Below are positions 24,333 to 32,395 of a DNA stretch of 33,336 nt, in pieces. A program made the translations under genes and the position numbers. Under the pieces are notes generated by a model. It was not told the DNA's origin. It saw nothing but the letters and a program-made list of their open reading frames with translations, and did no database searches. Where the stretch lies: positions 1 to 33,336 of the forward strand of contig JALHOS010000033.1 in assembly GCA_022842905.1 (NCBI GenBank). Direction: 5' to 3'. The first letter of the stretch is position 1. Each line of letters starts with the position of its first letter. Source of the stretch: Myxococcaceae bacterium. Its GTDB lineage: Bacteria; Myxococcota; Myxococcia; Myxococcales; Myxococcaceae.

Positions 24333-25076
24333 TCACGGCGCCTGTCGCGGCACGCCGAGCCCGCAGCCTGGGTACGCGCGTCGGTTGGCGCCCGGCAGCG
24401 CGTAGCCCTGCAAGAACAGCCTGCGCGGAATGGTGCCCGTGTTGGGGCCGCTGCCGTGCACCACGAAGGGTCCGAAGAGCGCCACGTCCCCTGGCTCGAG
24501 CACGACGTCGACGGCCTTCGCTTCGTCCACCAGCCCCGCGGGGAGCGCGCCGGTCTTCGCGTCGGCCACGAAGCCCAGGCGGTGCGTCCCGGGCAGCATG
24601 CGCAGCCCGCCGTTGTCCGGCCGCATCGGGTCGACCGCCACCGTCAGCTGCACGTAGCTGCCTCGCCCGTCCACGTCGGTCCACAGCTCGCTGCCGTAGC
24701 GGCGGTTCGACGCGTCCTGGTGCCACTGAAAGTCCACGCCGTCGCCGGGCAGCTTGAAGTGCGCCTGCTGCACGAGCTGCACGAGCGCCTTGCTGCCCAG
24801 CACCTCGGCGGCCAGGGAGAGGAAGCGCGGATCGTCCCCGTAGCGCGCCAGCACCGGCTCGGCGCCCCCGCACCACACGACGCGGTGGAGCGCGAACGGC
24901 GACTTCGTCACCACGAAGCGGGAACCGGCCACGTCGGCCGTCCCGTCGAGGGTGCGCGCGGTGCCGACGAGGCGATCGAAGGCGCTCCGCATCGCCCCCA
25001 GCTCGTCGTCCGGAATGACCCCACGCACCACCGCGAAGCCCTGCTCGTCCAGCGCTCGACGCACCTCTGAAGCCAT
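24333..25076 (-). CDS. Phytanoyl-CoA dioxygenase (PhyH) family protein
   Basis: A 247-residue Fe(II)/2-oxoglutarate-dependent oxygenase. The iron-binding facial triad is visible: WHQDASN with His119 and Asp121, and FVVHGSGPN with His207. Arg218/219 in PRRLFLQGY are candidates for binding 2-oxoglutarate. Other typical parts are GFAVVRGVIPDDEL at the start, LPGTHRLG and LEPGDVALFGPFVVHG. The family hydroxylates diverse small molecules; the substrate is unknown. ATG 25076 is preferred because the frame open further upstream (to 25586) lies antisense to the DUF4291 gene. It is divergent from DUF4291 with a 120-base spacer. Confidence 0.9.
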   Translation of the reverse strand: MASEVRRALDEQGFAVVRGVIPDDELGAMRSAFDRLVGTARTLDGTADVAGSRFVVTKSPFALHRVVWCGGAEPVLARYGDDPRFLSLAAEVLGSKALVQLVQQAHFKLPGDGVDFQWHQDASNRRYGSELWTDVDGRGSYVQLTVAVDPMRPDNGGLRMLPGTHRLGFVADAKTGALPAGLVDEAKAVDVVLEPGDVALFGPFVVHGSGPNTGTIPRRLFLQGYALPGANRRAYPGCGLGVPRQAP

Positions 25077-25196
25077 GCGTGGCTGAAGATAAACCCCGCC
25101 CTGTCCGCCCGACAGCACGTGGCTCGGTGGCGGTTGATCGCGTGGCTCCACGGTCAATAGAGTGTCAGAAACTCTTTTCCCCACCGTCGGCCGCGC

Positions 25197-25736
25197 ATGT
25201 CCACACCGCAACAGCAGATCCGCGCCCGCTTCGACGCCCACCACATCGTCGTCTACCAAGCGTACTGCCCGGCCATCGCCGAGGCGGCAGTGCAGGCGCA
25301 GCGCTTCGTGCCGCCGTTCTCCGTCGCGCGCATGACGTGGGTGAAGCCGTCCTTCTTGTGGATGATGGAGCGCTGCGGCTGGGCGACGAAGTCGAACCAG
25401 GAACGCGTGCTCGCGGTGTCCTTGCACCGCTGGGCGTTCGATTGGGCGGTGGCGCAGGCGGTGCCCACCGACGTCGAAGGGGTGAACGCCGCCATTCGCG
25501 TACAGTGGGACCCCGAGCGCAGCGCGCGCGGAAGCAAGCTGCCCTACCGCTCGCTGCAGCTCGGGCTGGGCCGGAGCGTCGCCCACGCGTACGCGACGCA
25601 GTGGATCGCCCGCATCGACGACGTGACGCCGCTCGTCCGTCGACTCGCTGCGCTCCGCAGCGAAGGCCGCTGGTCCGAGCTTGAACGGCTCCTGCCGACC
25701 GAACGCCCGTACGAGCCGCTCACTGCTCCTTCGTGA
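25197..25736 (+). CDS. DUF4291 family protein
   Basis: A 179-residue protein of the DUF4291 family, recognised by IVVYQAYCPAIAEAAV, then ARMTWVKPSFLWMMERCGWA and KSNQERVLAVSLHRWAFDWA. The fourth characteristic part is YRSLQLGLGR. The family is widespread, but no function is established. Length and motifs are intact. The 3' end overlaps the convergent SnoaL-like gene by 17 bases, a compact convergent arrangement that may make antisense RNA. The start ATG is preceded by no clear Shine-Dalgarno sequence. Confidence 0.9.
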   Translation: MSTPQQQIRARFDAHHIVVYQAYCPAIAEAAVQAQRFVPPFSVARMTWVKPSFLWMMERCGWATKSNQERVLAVSLHRWAFDWAVAQAVPTDVEGVNAAIRVQWDPERSARGSKLPYRSLQLGLGRSVAHAYATQWIARIDDVTPLVRRLAALRSEGRWSELERLLPTERPYEPLTAPS

Positions 25737-26220
25737 ACGCGGGCTGCCCGCCGTCTTCCTTCTGTCGGAAGCGCTCGAGCGCGGTGCCCGCCGTCGCCTG
25801 GACCTTCTTCTTGAACGGCCCCGTCCAGCCGAGCAGCTTGCCCGTCACGCCAAACGCCTGCGCCGCCCAGCCGGGGAAGTCGAAGACGTCTTGCTGGCGA
25901 ATGATGTGGCCGTCCTTCACCGTCAGCTCGGAGCGGACGCGGTTGGTGACGGGGCGGCCGGTGCGGCTGAAGGTGTACCGCGCCGTCCACGTCACCAGCG
26001 CCTGCTCACCCTGGGCAGTCAGGCTGTCGACGCTGACTTCCAGGTCCTTCCCCTGCGCCGTCAGCATGCGCCACATGGCGCCGGCGCCCTTGCCGTCGAG
26101 GGCGGGGAAGACGGGGTCCGAGAAGGAGGCCTCCGGCGCGTACAGCGCCGCCATGGCCGCGCCGTCCTTCGCCTTGAACGCCTCGTAGAATGCGCGCGCT
26201 ACGTCTTCAGGTGACTTCAT
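25720..26220 (-). CDS. SnoaL-like / NTF2-fold protein
   Basis: A 166-residue protein beginning MKSPEDVARAFYEAFKAKDG, then AAMAALYAPEASFSDPVF, the helix-strand opening of the SnoaL-like NTF2 superfamily. Later strands include LVTWTARYTFSRTGRPVTN and SELTVKDGHIIRQQDVFDF. The cone-shaped fold can bind or convert small hydrophobic ligands, but specificity cannot be read from sequence and some members are not enzymes. An extra C-terminal tail (FKKKVQATAGTALERFRQKE) is present. It is convergent with DUF4291. It may follow its own promoter in the 45 bases to the hydroxylase stop. Confidence 0.82.
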   Translation of the reverse strand: MKSPEDVARAFYEAFKAKDGAAMAALYAPEASFSDPVFPALDGKGAGAMWRMLTAQGKDLEVSVDSLTAQGEQALVTWTARYTFSRTGRPVTNRVRSELTVKDGHIIRQQDVFDFPGWAAQAFGVTGKLLGWTGPFKKKVQATAGTALERFRQKEDGGQPAFTKEQ

Positions 26221-26265
26221 GAAACAGCAGCGCTTAGCACGACGTTGACGCGCTGCGGCTTCAAC

Positions 26266-26883
26266 TCACGCTGACTGGCGTTGGGGCTTGGGCTCCGCCG
26301 GGGCGTTCGGGAGCTCGGGGACCTTTGGCCGGCGGCAGGCCCAGGACTCCTTGAAGCCCTGCAGCAGCCGCGCGCCGACCCACCGCTTGGGCTGAGGCAC
26401 TTCGTGCACCTGGCCGCCCTCGTACGCGTAGACCACGCGCGTGCCCATGACGTAGTCGAACCAGGGGTGGGTCACGCACCAGTTGGCGTTCTGGTTCTTG
26501 CCCATGTGGTGGTCGTAGTGCCACGGCAGGTTCCCTCGGGCCCACGTCTTGTCGAGGTGGGAGCGGCGGTGCACGACGTAGTAGCGGTACATGCGGTACC
26601 AGACCGTCAGCACGAAGAAGGGCACCAGCGGCATGAGGAGGAGCCCTCCGACGACGCCGCCCACCACGAGCGCCCACACCTCGCGACTCCAGGGGCTCTC
26701 CCCCTTCGCTTCGGCGATGTAGTTGGCGTCGAGCATGGCCTGGCGCCGCACGTCGCGGTGGTGCTGGTGCCAGTGAAACGCCCAGAAGCTCTTCCGCCGT
26801 CGCCCCAACCCGTGCAGCAGGTACCGGTGGATGAACCACTCGCCCACGTTCGCCGCCGCCAAGCCCGCTGGAATGCCCCACAT
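26266..26883 (-). CDS. Fatty-acid hydroxylase/sterol desaturase family membrane protein
   Basis: A 205-residue di-iron membrane protein. Histidine clusters appear in family order: His19-x4-His24; FHWHQHHRD with His37, His39, His41 and His42; HRRSH with His105 and His109; and WHYDHHMGKNQNANW with His122, His125 and His126. Hydrophobic segments lie around residues 70-95. Members hydroxylate or desaturate lipids, sterols or carotenoids. The C-terminal tail is Pro-rich. Two TetR-type palindromes lie 70-109 bases upstream of the start, so repression by the TetR protein encoded at 27986 is a good guess. Confidence 0.9.
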   Translation of the reverse strand: MWGIPAGLAAANVGEWFIHRYLLHGLGRRRKSFWAFHWHQHHRDVRRQAMLDANYIAEAKGESPWSREVWALVVGGVVGGLLLMPLVPFFVLTVWYRMYRYYVVHRRSHLDKTWARGNLPWHYDHHMGKNQNANWCVTHPWFDYVMGTRVVYAYEGGQVHEVPQPKRWVGARLLQGFKESWACRRPKVPELPNAPAEPKPQRQSA

Positions 26884-26952
26884 ACGCCGCCTCGCTCGGA
26901 ACGCGCGCGGGCTCGGCCTTGAGGGGACCCGCGCGGCACTGGTGAGAAATCA

Positions 26953-26966
26953 TGACCACCTGGTCA
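26953..26966. promoter_or_regulatory. TetR-type operator, site 1
   Basis: TGACCACCTGGTCA is a perfect inverted repeat (6-bp arms, 2-bp centre), 70 bases upstream of the fatty-acid hydroxylase start. It shares its outer TGACC/GGTCA arms with site 2. Confidence 0.7.
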
Positions 26967-26978
26967 CGCTTGAAAGTA

Positions 26979-26992
26979 TGACCGAGCGGTCA
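26979..26992. promoter_or_regulatory. TetR-type operator, site 2
   Basis: TGACCGAGCGGTCA is a perfect inverted repeat (6-bp arms, 2-bp centre), 26 bases centre-to-centre from site 1. The TGACCGNNCGGTCA form is typical of TetR-family operators. Confidence 0.75.
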
Positions 26993-27060
26993 CCTTCCGC
27001 GCAACGTGGCCTCCGAGCGACGGCGGGGGCTGATTCGAGCCCGACTGGAACCGTCGGCGC

Positions 27061-27924
27061 TTACGCTTGGCGCAGCGCGGCGATGCGGCGGTCCAGCGGC
27101 GGGTGCGTCGAGAAGAGCGCCCCCATGTTCCCGGAAATACCGAAGGCCTTGAGCGAGCCAGGCAGCGGCGACGGCCGTCCGGACTTCAGCCGCTCCAGGG
27201 CGCTGATCATCGACGGCGCGCCTTCCAACGACGCGGCGCCTCGGTCCGCGCGGAACTCCCGCTGCCGGCTGAACCAGGCGCACAAGAGCGTTCCGAGCAG
27301 CGTCAACGCCACTTGCACGACCCACTCGACCAGCGCCACGAGCGCCGGCGAGGTGCGCCGACCGTTGGACCGGCTCGACAGCGCGAAGCGCACGAGGAAC
27401 GTGAAGAAGATGACGACGGAGTTCACCACGCCCTGCATGAGCGTCATGGTGATCATGTCCCCGTTCGCGACGTGGCTGACTTCGTGGCCGAGCACCGCCT
27501 CGACCTCCTCGCGGCTCATGGCGCCGAGCAAGCCGCGGCTGACGGCCACCAGCGCGCTGTTCCGGAAGGCGCCGGTGGCGAAGGCGTTCACTTCGGGCGA
27601 CTCGTAGATGGCGACGTCGGGCATGCCCAGGCCCACCTTCTCGACCTGGCGGCGCACGGTGTCGACGAGCCAGCGCTCCTGCTCGTTGGCCGGCTGGGTG
27701 ATGACGCGGGCGCCGGTGCTCCACTTCGCCAGCGGCTTGCTGATGAGCAGCGAGAACACGCTGCCCGTGAAGCCCCACACCAACGACAGGCCCGCCAGCC
27801 GGCCGTAGTCGAGGCCACCCTGCGCGCTGAACACCTGGTCCAGCTTGAACACGCGCACGAGCACCGAGATGGTGCCCATGACGACGACGTTGGTGAGCAG
27901 GAACAGGAAGACGCGCTTGAACAT
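27061..27924 (-). CDS. htpX: HtpX-like M48 membrane metalloprotease
   Basis: A 287-residue zinc protease of the inner membrane. Numbering is from MFKRVFLFLLTNVVVMG, which aligns with the start of E. coli HtpX. The frame is open 9 codons further upstream. The zinc site HEVSH has His147, Glu148 and His151, with the third ligand Glu223 in REFRAD. Two N-terminal and two central hydrophobic segments match the family, as do SPEVNAFATG and FSTHPPLDRRI. HtpX degrades damaged membrane proteins under envelope stress. The gene follows the TetR gene by 61 bases on the same strand. Confidence 0.93.
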   Translation of the reverse strand: MFKRVFLFLLTNVVVMGTISVLVRVFKLDQVFSAQGGLDYGRLAGLSLVWGFTGSVFSLLISKPLAKWSTGARVITQPANEQERWLVDTVRRQVEKVGLGMPDVAIYESPEVNAFATGAFRNSALVAVSRGLLGAMSREEVEAVLGHEVSHVANGDMITMTLMQGVVNSVVIFFTFLVRFALSSRSNGRRTSPALVALVEWVVQVALTLLGTLLCAWFSRQREFRADRGAASLEGAPSMISALERLKSGRPSPLPGSLKAFGISGNMGALFSTHPPLDRRIAALRQA

Positions 27925-27985
27925 GAGGCCCCAGCGCATAGCAAAAGCCACGGGCGCTGCACCTGCGCTCGTCCACCGGCACGCG

Positions 27986-28666
27986 TCAGCGCGGCAGGCG
28001 AACGCCTTCGGCCTTGAGCCCGTCGAGGATCAGCCGCGTCAGCTGCTCCGGCACCTCGAGCGGGTTGCCAATGTCCTCTTCCTGCAGCACGGCGTGGAGC
28101 AGCCGCTCGGCGGCGCCGACGACGGTGAGCGCGCTGACAGCCACGGGAATCGGCTTGAGAATGCCGTGGGTCTGCGCGCGCCGGGTGATGTCCAGCGCGT
28201 ACCAGGTGATGCGCTCGGCCAGCGAGACGATGGGGCGCCTCGCGCCGGCGTTGGGGGCTCGGCACTCCTGCAGGTACAGGCGCACCTGGCCGGGGTACTC
28301 CATGAGCAGCGACGCGACCACCGCGCCCACCGTGCGGTACGCGTCGATCTGCGCGTCTTTCGTGGCGGCGCGGGCCAGCGCCTTGCGGCAGACCTCGAGC
28401 GCTCTGAGCACCAACGCCTCGGCCGGCGCCATGATCGCCGCCACCAGCGCTTCGTGGCTTTCGAAGTACCGGTAGAAGCTGCCCTTGGCCATCTGCGCGC
28501 GCTGCATGATGTCGTCGACGCTCACCGCGTCCAGCCCGCGCTCGAGGAACAGCGTCAGCGCCGCGTCGCGAATCGTCAGCTCGCGCTGGGCGCGGTTGGT
28601 GGCGCGCAGGCCTCCCGGCGGCCCCGGGCGTACGGCCTGCCGACGTCGGGTGCGCGCGGCGCTCAC
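27986..28666 (-). CDS. TetR-family transcriptional regulator
   Basis: A 226-residue repressor. The N-terminal Arg-rich extension is followed by the TetR HTH region: IRDAALTLFLERGLDAVSVD, then DIMQRAQMAKGSFYRYFESH, with the recognition helix around residues 58-68. The C-terminal ligand domain is helical (LLMEYPGQVRLYLQECRAPN). The GTG start overlaps the stop of the LEA/WHy gene by four bases (GTGA), so the two are coupled. Its likely targets are the paired palindromes at 26953-26992 ahead of the fatty-acid hydroxylase; the ligand may be a lipid or acyl compound. That link is inference. Confidence 0.9.
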   Translation of the reverse strand: MSAARTRRRQAVRPGPPGGLRATNRAQRELTIRDAALTLFLERGLDAVSVDDIMQRAQMAKGSFYRYFESHEALVAAIMAPAEALVLRALEVCRKALARAATKDAQIDAYRTVGAVVASLLMEYPGQVRLYLQECRAPNAGARRPIVSLAERITWYALDITRRAQTHGILKPIPVAVSALTVVGAAERLLHAVLQEEDIGNPLEVPEQLTRLILDGLKAEGVRLPR

Positions 28667-29505
28667 CGCAGGAAGTTGACGAGCTGGTCGACCTTGAGCG
28701 GCACGGTCGTCGCGCCCGACTGGAGCTGCGCGTTGAACTGCACCGGCGCGTTGCCTCCACGCACCGCGTTCACCACCGCACTCGCCGCCGACAGGAAGGA
28801 CACGTTGACCGGCAGGCTCACCTGCTTGGTGCCCTTCTCGGTCATCAGGCCCAGCTCACCCGTGGAGATGGTGCCCACGTTCGCCCCGGCCACCGACAGC
28901 GCTCCGCTGAGCACGCCGAGCGGCAGCGGGAAGGTGTTCTTGTTCGTCACCGTCAGCGGGAATTCGATGGTCGCGCCCGTCAGCGACAGATTGGACACCT
29001 TGGGGTCGCCGAAGACGACCTGCGGGATCTTCGGGACCTCGAACTCGCCGGTCTTCGACAGCGGCAGCTTGATGATGCCCACCGGCGTCTGAATGCCCAG
29101 CGCGCCCGACGCCTTGTAGGTGGCCGAGTCCTTGGTGAGAAACGTCTCCACCACCTGCACCAGGTCCTGGAACTTGATGCCGGCGGGGAAGTGGACGTCG
29201 GTCGAGCCGTTGGCCGCCATGGAGAAGCCCTGCGGCGGCGCGCCCGCGACCACCTGCTTGTCGTCGACCAGCAGCGCGTACTCGACCGATGCGAGGGACA
29301 GCGCGACGTTGTTCGGGTTGTCGAGCTGCCAGACGGTGTCCAGCGTCAGCCCACCCAAGTTGATGTCGGTGAGCCCCAGCCGCTTGAAGTTGAAGGCCGG
29401 CTCCTTGAACGCCGTCTTCAGGAACTGGCTCAAGTACGCACAGCCCGACAGGGCAGTGCAGGCGAGCGCGGCGACCAGCGCGCGTGACGAAGGCGTGCGA
29501 ATCAT
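28663..29505 (-). CDS. LEA type 2 / WHy-domain lipoprotein
   Basis: A 280-residue lipoprotein with lipobox ALSGC (Cys22). The mature part contains two LEA_2/WHy-like beta domains: LGGLTLDTVWQLDNPNNVAL, then ALLVDDKQVVAG, and LSLTGATIEFPLTVTNKNTF, then LPLGVLSGALSVAG. These domains are linked to desiccation or stress responses and are common in myxobacterial lipoproteins, but a molecular role is not established. It is first of the cluster LEA/WHy-TetR-HtpX, consistent with envelope stress. It is divergent from a small gene at 29521 with only 15 bases between starts. Confidence 0.9.
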   Translation of the reverse strand: MIRTPSSRALVAALACTALSGCAYLSQFLKTAFKEPAFNFKRLGLTDINLGGLTLDTVWQLDNPNNVALSLASVEYALLVDDKQVVAGAPPQGFSMAANGSTDVHFPAGIKFQDLVQVVETFLTKDSATYKASGALGIQTPVGIIKLPLSKTGEFEVPKIPQVVFGDPKVSNLSLTGATIEFPLTVTNKNTFPLPLGVLSGALSVAGANVGTISTGELGLMTEKGTKQVSLPVNVSFLSAASAVVNAVRGGNAPVQFNAQLQSGATTVPLKVDQLVNFLR

Positions 29506-29520
29506 GCTGTCCTGTTTGCC

Positions 29521-29754
29521 ATGTTCTTCTGCCGCAAAAAGGGAAAAGGCGAGTGTCTGGCGTCACTGAAGGCGCTCGTCGGCCGGCGCGAGGCGGTGCA
29601 CGTGCAGGTGCAGGGTGGCCTGTGGTTCATCGACGAAGTCGTGGGCGTCGAGCGGTCGGACGGGCGGGACTACGCGGTCTTCGAACGCGCCGCGCGGGTC
29701 GCGGTGGAGGAAATTCTGACGCTCGAGCCGCCGCCGAAGGAAGCGCTGGCATAG
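29521..29754 (+). CDS. Small hypothetical protein
   Basis: A 77-residue protein starting MFFCRKKGKGECLASLKALV. It then has beta-like segments (EAVHVQVQGGLWFIDEVVGV) and ends in a helix-proline tail (EEILTLEPPPKEALA). No known domain is recognised. The start is only 15 bases from the divergent LEA/WHy start, so promoters would have to overlap coding sequence or be very short. Codon use fits the genome. It converges on the toxin gene at 29759 with 4 bases between. Confidence 0.6.
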   Translation: MFFCRKKGKGECLASLKALVGRREAVHVQVQGGLWFIDEVVGVERSDGRDYAVFERAARVAVEEILTLEPPPKEALA

Positions 29755-29758
29755 GACG

Positions 29759-30058
29759 TCAGCGAGGCAGGTCCGGGGCCCCTTCACGACTCGTGTGCCA
29801 AACGTGGAGGACCGACACCACGTCGTGGTCCTCGTCCACGAGGTAGTAGACCCAGTACCGCGCGCGCTCCAGGTGGCACCGTCGAACGTGGTGGCGGCTC
29901 TTCACGCGGACGCCAATGCCAGGCCCTTCGGCCAAGCGGCGGCACGCGTCGTCGAACTCCTCGACCAGGGTCATTGGACTGCCACGACCCTGCCCTGCCC
30001 ACCAGCGCGCGACAGCTTCCAGTTCCGTGGCGGCCGCCTCGGTGACGACGACGCGCAC
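29759..30058 (-). CDS. RelE/ParE-type toxin
   Basis: A 99-residue protein with the RelE/ParE layout: VVVTEAAATELEAVARWWAG, a helix EEFDDACRRLAEGPGIGVRV, and the strand-rich end VRRCHLERARYWVYYLVDED followed by VSVLHVWHTSRE. RelE-type members cleave mRNA at the ribosome and ParE-type members poison gyrase; the sequence does not separate them. The GTG start shares one base with the upstream antitoxin stop, giving antitoxin-first order as in typical type II modules. Confidence 0.85.
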   Translation of the reverse strand: MRVVVTEAAATELEAVARWWAGQGRGSPMTLVEEFDDACRRLAEGPGIGVRVKSRHHVRRCHLERARYWVYYLVDEDHDVVSVLHVWHTSREGAPDLPR

Positions 30059-30309
30059 TACAGCCCCGCGGCCTTCTTCATTCGCTGAAGGACCTCATCG
30101 ACCGCGAGGACTCGCCCGTCTTGCACTTGTTGGATGCCGGCGGCCAAGCGCCTTTCGGTCGCCTCATCGACCTCGGCCTCGAGCTCCTCTCCGTGCCCCC
30201 GAACGAGCCGAAGCTGGCCTTCGAATTCCGCGCCCTCGGGCAACCCCACAGGATCCTGCAGCACCAGTGTGTTTCCGACGACCTTCACGCGCACGTGCAT
30301 GGCCGTCAT
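30058..30309 (-). CDS. Antitoxin partner of the RelE/ParE-type toxin
   Basis: An 83-residue acidic protein if started at ATG 30309; an in-frame ATG at 30300 is also possible. The N-terminal beta-rich segment (MHVRVKVVGNTLVLQDPVGL, then PEGAEFEGQLRL) recalls a dimerising, DNA-binding antitoxin domain. The helical C-terminus (ERRLAAGIQQVQDGRVLAVD, then EVLQRMKK) has the typical 'G.vv..eevl..l' toxin-wrapping form. It is immediately upstream of and coupled to the toxin gene. The family is not certain. Confidence 0.75.
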   Translation of the reverse strand: MTAMHVRVKVVGNTLVLQDPVGLPEGAEFEGQLRLVRGHGEELEAEVDEATERRLAAGIQQVQDGRVLAVDEVLQRMKKAAGL

Positions 30310-30361
30310 TCTGCGCCAGCCTCCCGCTCGCCGTCGACTCCCACCCAAGCCACCCCCGCGC

Positions 30362-31279
30362 TCAAGGCACCGGCAGGAAGCCGTCCACCGACAGATACCG
30401 CTCACCCGTGTCGTAGCTGAACGTGAGCACCTTCGTACCGGCCGGCGCGTCGACCAGGCGCTGCTTCACCGCCGCCAGGCTGGCCCCTGACGAAATACCG
30501 ACGAGGATCCCTTCTTCCTTCGCCGCGCGGCGCGCCATGTCGAAGGCGTCTTCGTGCTGCACCTGGAGCACGCCGTCGAGCAGCTCCTTCTTCAGGTTCT
30601 TGGGGATGAAGCCGGCGCCGATGCCCTGAATCGGGTGGGGGCTGGGCTGGCCTCCGGAGATGACGGGGGACTTGGCCGGTTCGACCGCGAGCACCTTGAG
30701 GCCGGGGAACTTCGGCTTGAGCAGCTCGGCGATCGCGGTGATGTGGCCGCCGGTGCCCACGCCGGTGATGACGAAGTCGAAGCCGCCGGGAAAGTCTTCG
30801 AGGATCTCCGGCACCGTCGTCTTGCGGTGCGCTTCGACGTTGGCGTCGTTCTCGAACTGCTGCGGAATGAACGCGTTGGGCGTCGTCGCCGCGAGCTCCT
30901 GCGCCCGAGCGATGGCGCCCTTCATGCCCTTCTCACGCGGGGTCAGCTCGAAGGTGGCGCCGTACGCCGCCATGACACGTCGCCGCTCGACCGTCATCGA
31001 CTCCGGCATGACGAGGATGAGCTTGTAGCCCTTCACCGCCGCCACCATGGCCAGGCCAATGCCGGTGTTCCCGCTCGTCGGCTCGATGATGACCGAGTCC
31101 TTCGTGAGCACCCCGCGGCGCTCGGCGTCTTCGATCATCGACAAGGCGATGCGGTCCTTGATCGACGCGCCCGGGTTCGCGCGCTCGAGCTTCATCCACA
31201 CTTCGTGCTGCGGAAACAGGCGGGACAGGCGGACGTGTGGGGTCTTGCCGATGGTGTCGAGGATGGAGTTCGCGCGCAT
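30362..31279 (-). CDS. cysK: Cysteine synthase (O-acetylserine sulfhydrylase)
   Basis: A 305-residue PLP enzyme making cysteine from O-acetylserine and sulfide. The PLP lysine is Lys41 in [11 protein letters not shown]. The substrate loop [12 protein letters not shown] (from residue 66) and the phosphate-binding [10 protein letters not shown] are intact, and the C-terminal SSGASLAA region is present. Length is normal for CysK (about 305-325). It lies downstream of cysE on the same strand with a 97-base gap carrying an inverted repeat, so it can be transcribed with cysE or from its own promoter. Confidence 0.95.
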   Translation of the reverse strand: MRANSILDTIGKTPHVRLSRLFPQHEVWMKLERANPGASIKDRIALSMIEDAERRGVLTKDSVIIEPTSGNTGIGLAMVAAVKGYKLILVMPESMTVERRRVMAAYGATFELTPREKGMKGAIARAQELAATTPNAFIPQQFENDANVEAHRKTTVPEILEDFPGGFDFVITGVGTGGHITAIAELLKPKFPGLKVLAVEPAKSPVISGGQPSPHPIQGIGAGFIPKNLKKELLDGVLQVQHEDAFDMARRAAKEEGILVGISSGASLAAVKQRLVDAPAGTKVLTFSYDTGERYLSVDGFLPVP

Positions 31280-31312
31280 GGTCGTGGGCCTCTTGGTGCG
31301 GGGTGGAGAGTG

Positions 31313-31332
31313 TCATCCGTTATGGCGGATGA
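31313..31332. promoter_or_regulatory. Inverted repeat upstream of cysK
   Basis: TCATCCG (31313-31319) and CGGATGA (31326-31332) form a perfect 7-bp inverted repeat with a 6-base spacer, 34-53 bases upstream of the cysK start. No U-tract follows on the cysE-proximal side, so an operator (for example for a cysteine or iron-sulfur responsive regulator) is more likely than a terminator. Confidence 0.55.
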
Positions 31333-31376
31333 ACTGACTATTTCGCGGACAAGGCCGGGGCGCAACCACGGCCTGC

Positions 31377-32219
31377 TCAAATGACGAAGTCGAGCGCGTC
31401 CGGCGCCGAGCCCTTGGGCCGCACTTCGGACCTGCGGCTGACGATGCTGTGCGGCGGCACGCTGGTGGTGAGCCAGGCGTTGCCCGCGACGATGCTGTGG
31501 TGTCCGACGACGGTCCCGCCGCCCAAGATGGTGGCCCCGGCGTAGATGACGACCTCGTCTTCGATGGTGGGGTGTCGCTTCTTGTCCGCGAGCGCCTTCT
31601 CGACGGTGAGCGCGCCGAGCGTCACGCCTTGGTACAGCTTGACGCCGTTGCCGATGTGCGTCGTCTCGCCGATGACGACGCCGGTCCCGTGGTCGATGCA
31701 GAAGCGCCGGCCGATCGTCGCCCCCGGGTGAATGTCGATGCCCGTGCGCTCGTGCGCGTGCTCCGTCACGAGGCGAGGCAGCAGAGGCACCTTGAGCTCG
31801 AACAGCAGGTGCGCCACCCGGTACGCGGCGATCGCGAAGAACCCAGGGTAGGTGAGGAGCACTTCGTCGAGGCTCCGCGCTGCGGGGTCTCCCTGGAAGA
31901 TGGCGGCGGCGTCTTCTTCGAGCACGGCGTGGACCGCCTCGAGCCTGGACAGGAAGTGCGGGACCGCGGACTGACCGGACTCGTTGAGCACGGTGGACGC
32001 GGCGCGCTCGAGGCGCCCGAGCTGCTCGGCGCAGCGCCAGAGGTCTTCTTCGACGCCGTGGGCGGAGCAGTCGGTGTGCTCGGCGAAGTGCGGAAAGAGG
32101 GTGCCGAGGACCTGCTGCGTGAAGCGCCGCGCTCCCTGGCGCAGGAGCGGAGGCACGGCGTGTCGTGCGCGGGTCGCGACGAGACGTTCGACGAGGGGCT
32201 GCGGCAGAGGCGTCGTCAT
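31377..32219 (-). CDS. cysE: Serine O-acetyltransferase
   Basis: A 280-residue acetyltransferase producing O-acetylserine for CysK. A helical N-terminal domain (residues 1-150) is followed by the left-handed beta-helix. Catalytic-site elements are GIDIHPGATIG with Asp162/His164 and FCIDHGTGVVIGE with His177; then VKLYQGVTLGAL and VVGHHSIVAGNAW. ATG 32219 is preferred over the longer open frame (to 32291) because it begins normal sequence. The C-terminal tail does not end in a clear CysK-binding isoleucine peptide beyond DFVI, though the terminal Ile is present and could bind CysK. Confidence 0.94.
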   Translation of the reverse strand: MTTPLPQPLVERLVATRARHAVPPLLRQGARRFTQQVLGTLFPHFAEHTDCSAHGVEEDLWRCAEQLGRLERAASTVLNESGQSAVPHFLSRLEAVHAVLEEDAAAIFQGDPAARSLDEVLLTYPGFFAIAAYRVAHLLFELKVPLLPRLVTEHAHERTGIDIHPGATIGRRFCIDHGTGVVIGETTHIGNGVKLYQGVTLGALTVEKALADKKRHPTIEDEVVIYAGATILGGGTVVGHHSIVAGNAWLTTSVPPHSIVSRRSEVRPKGSAPDALDFVI

Positions 32220-32395
32220 GGCGCGGGCACCATAGGCCGCGTCGACTGCGCGCGCTTCAGCGCAGGTACACCTGCATGGCGCGGGTGGCACTGTCGGAGC
32301 TGCTCCGCTCCCAGCGGTTGGCGATCCCCCCGAGACCTGTCCCGCGTACCGCGCAGCGTCGACGCTGGCGCACCCTGCACTCGGCCCCTCGTCAC

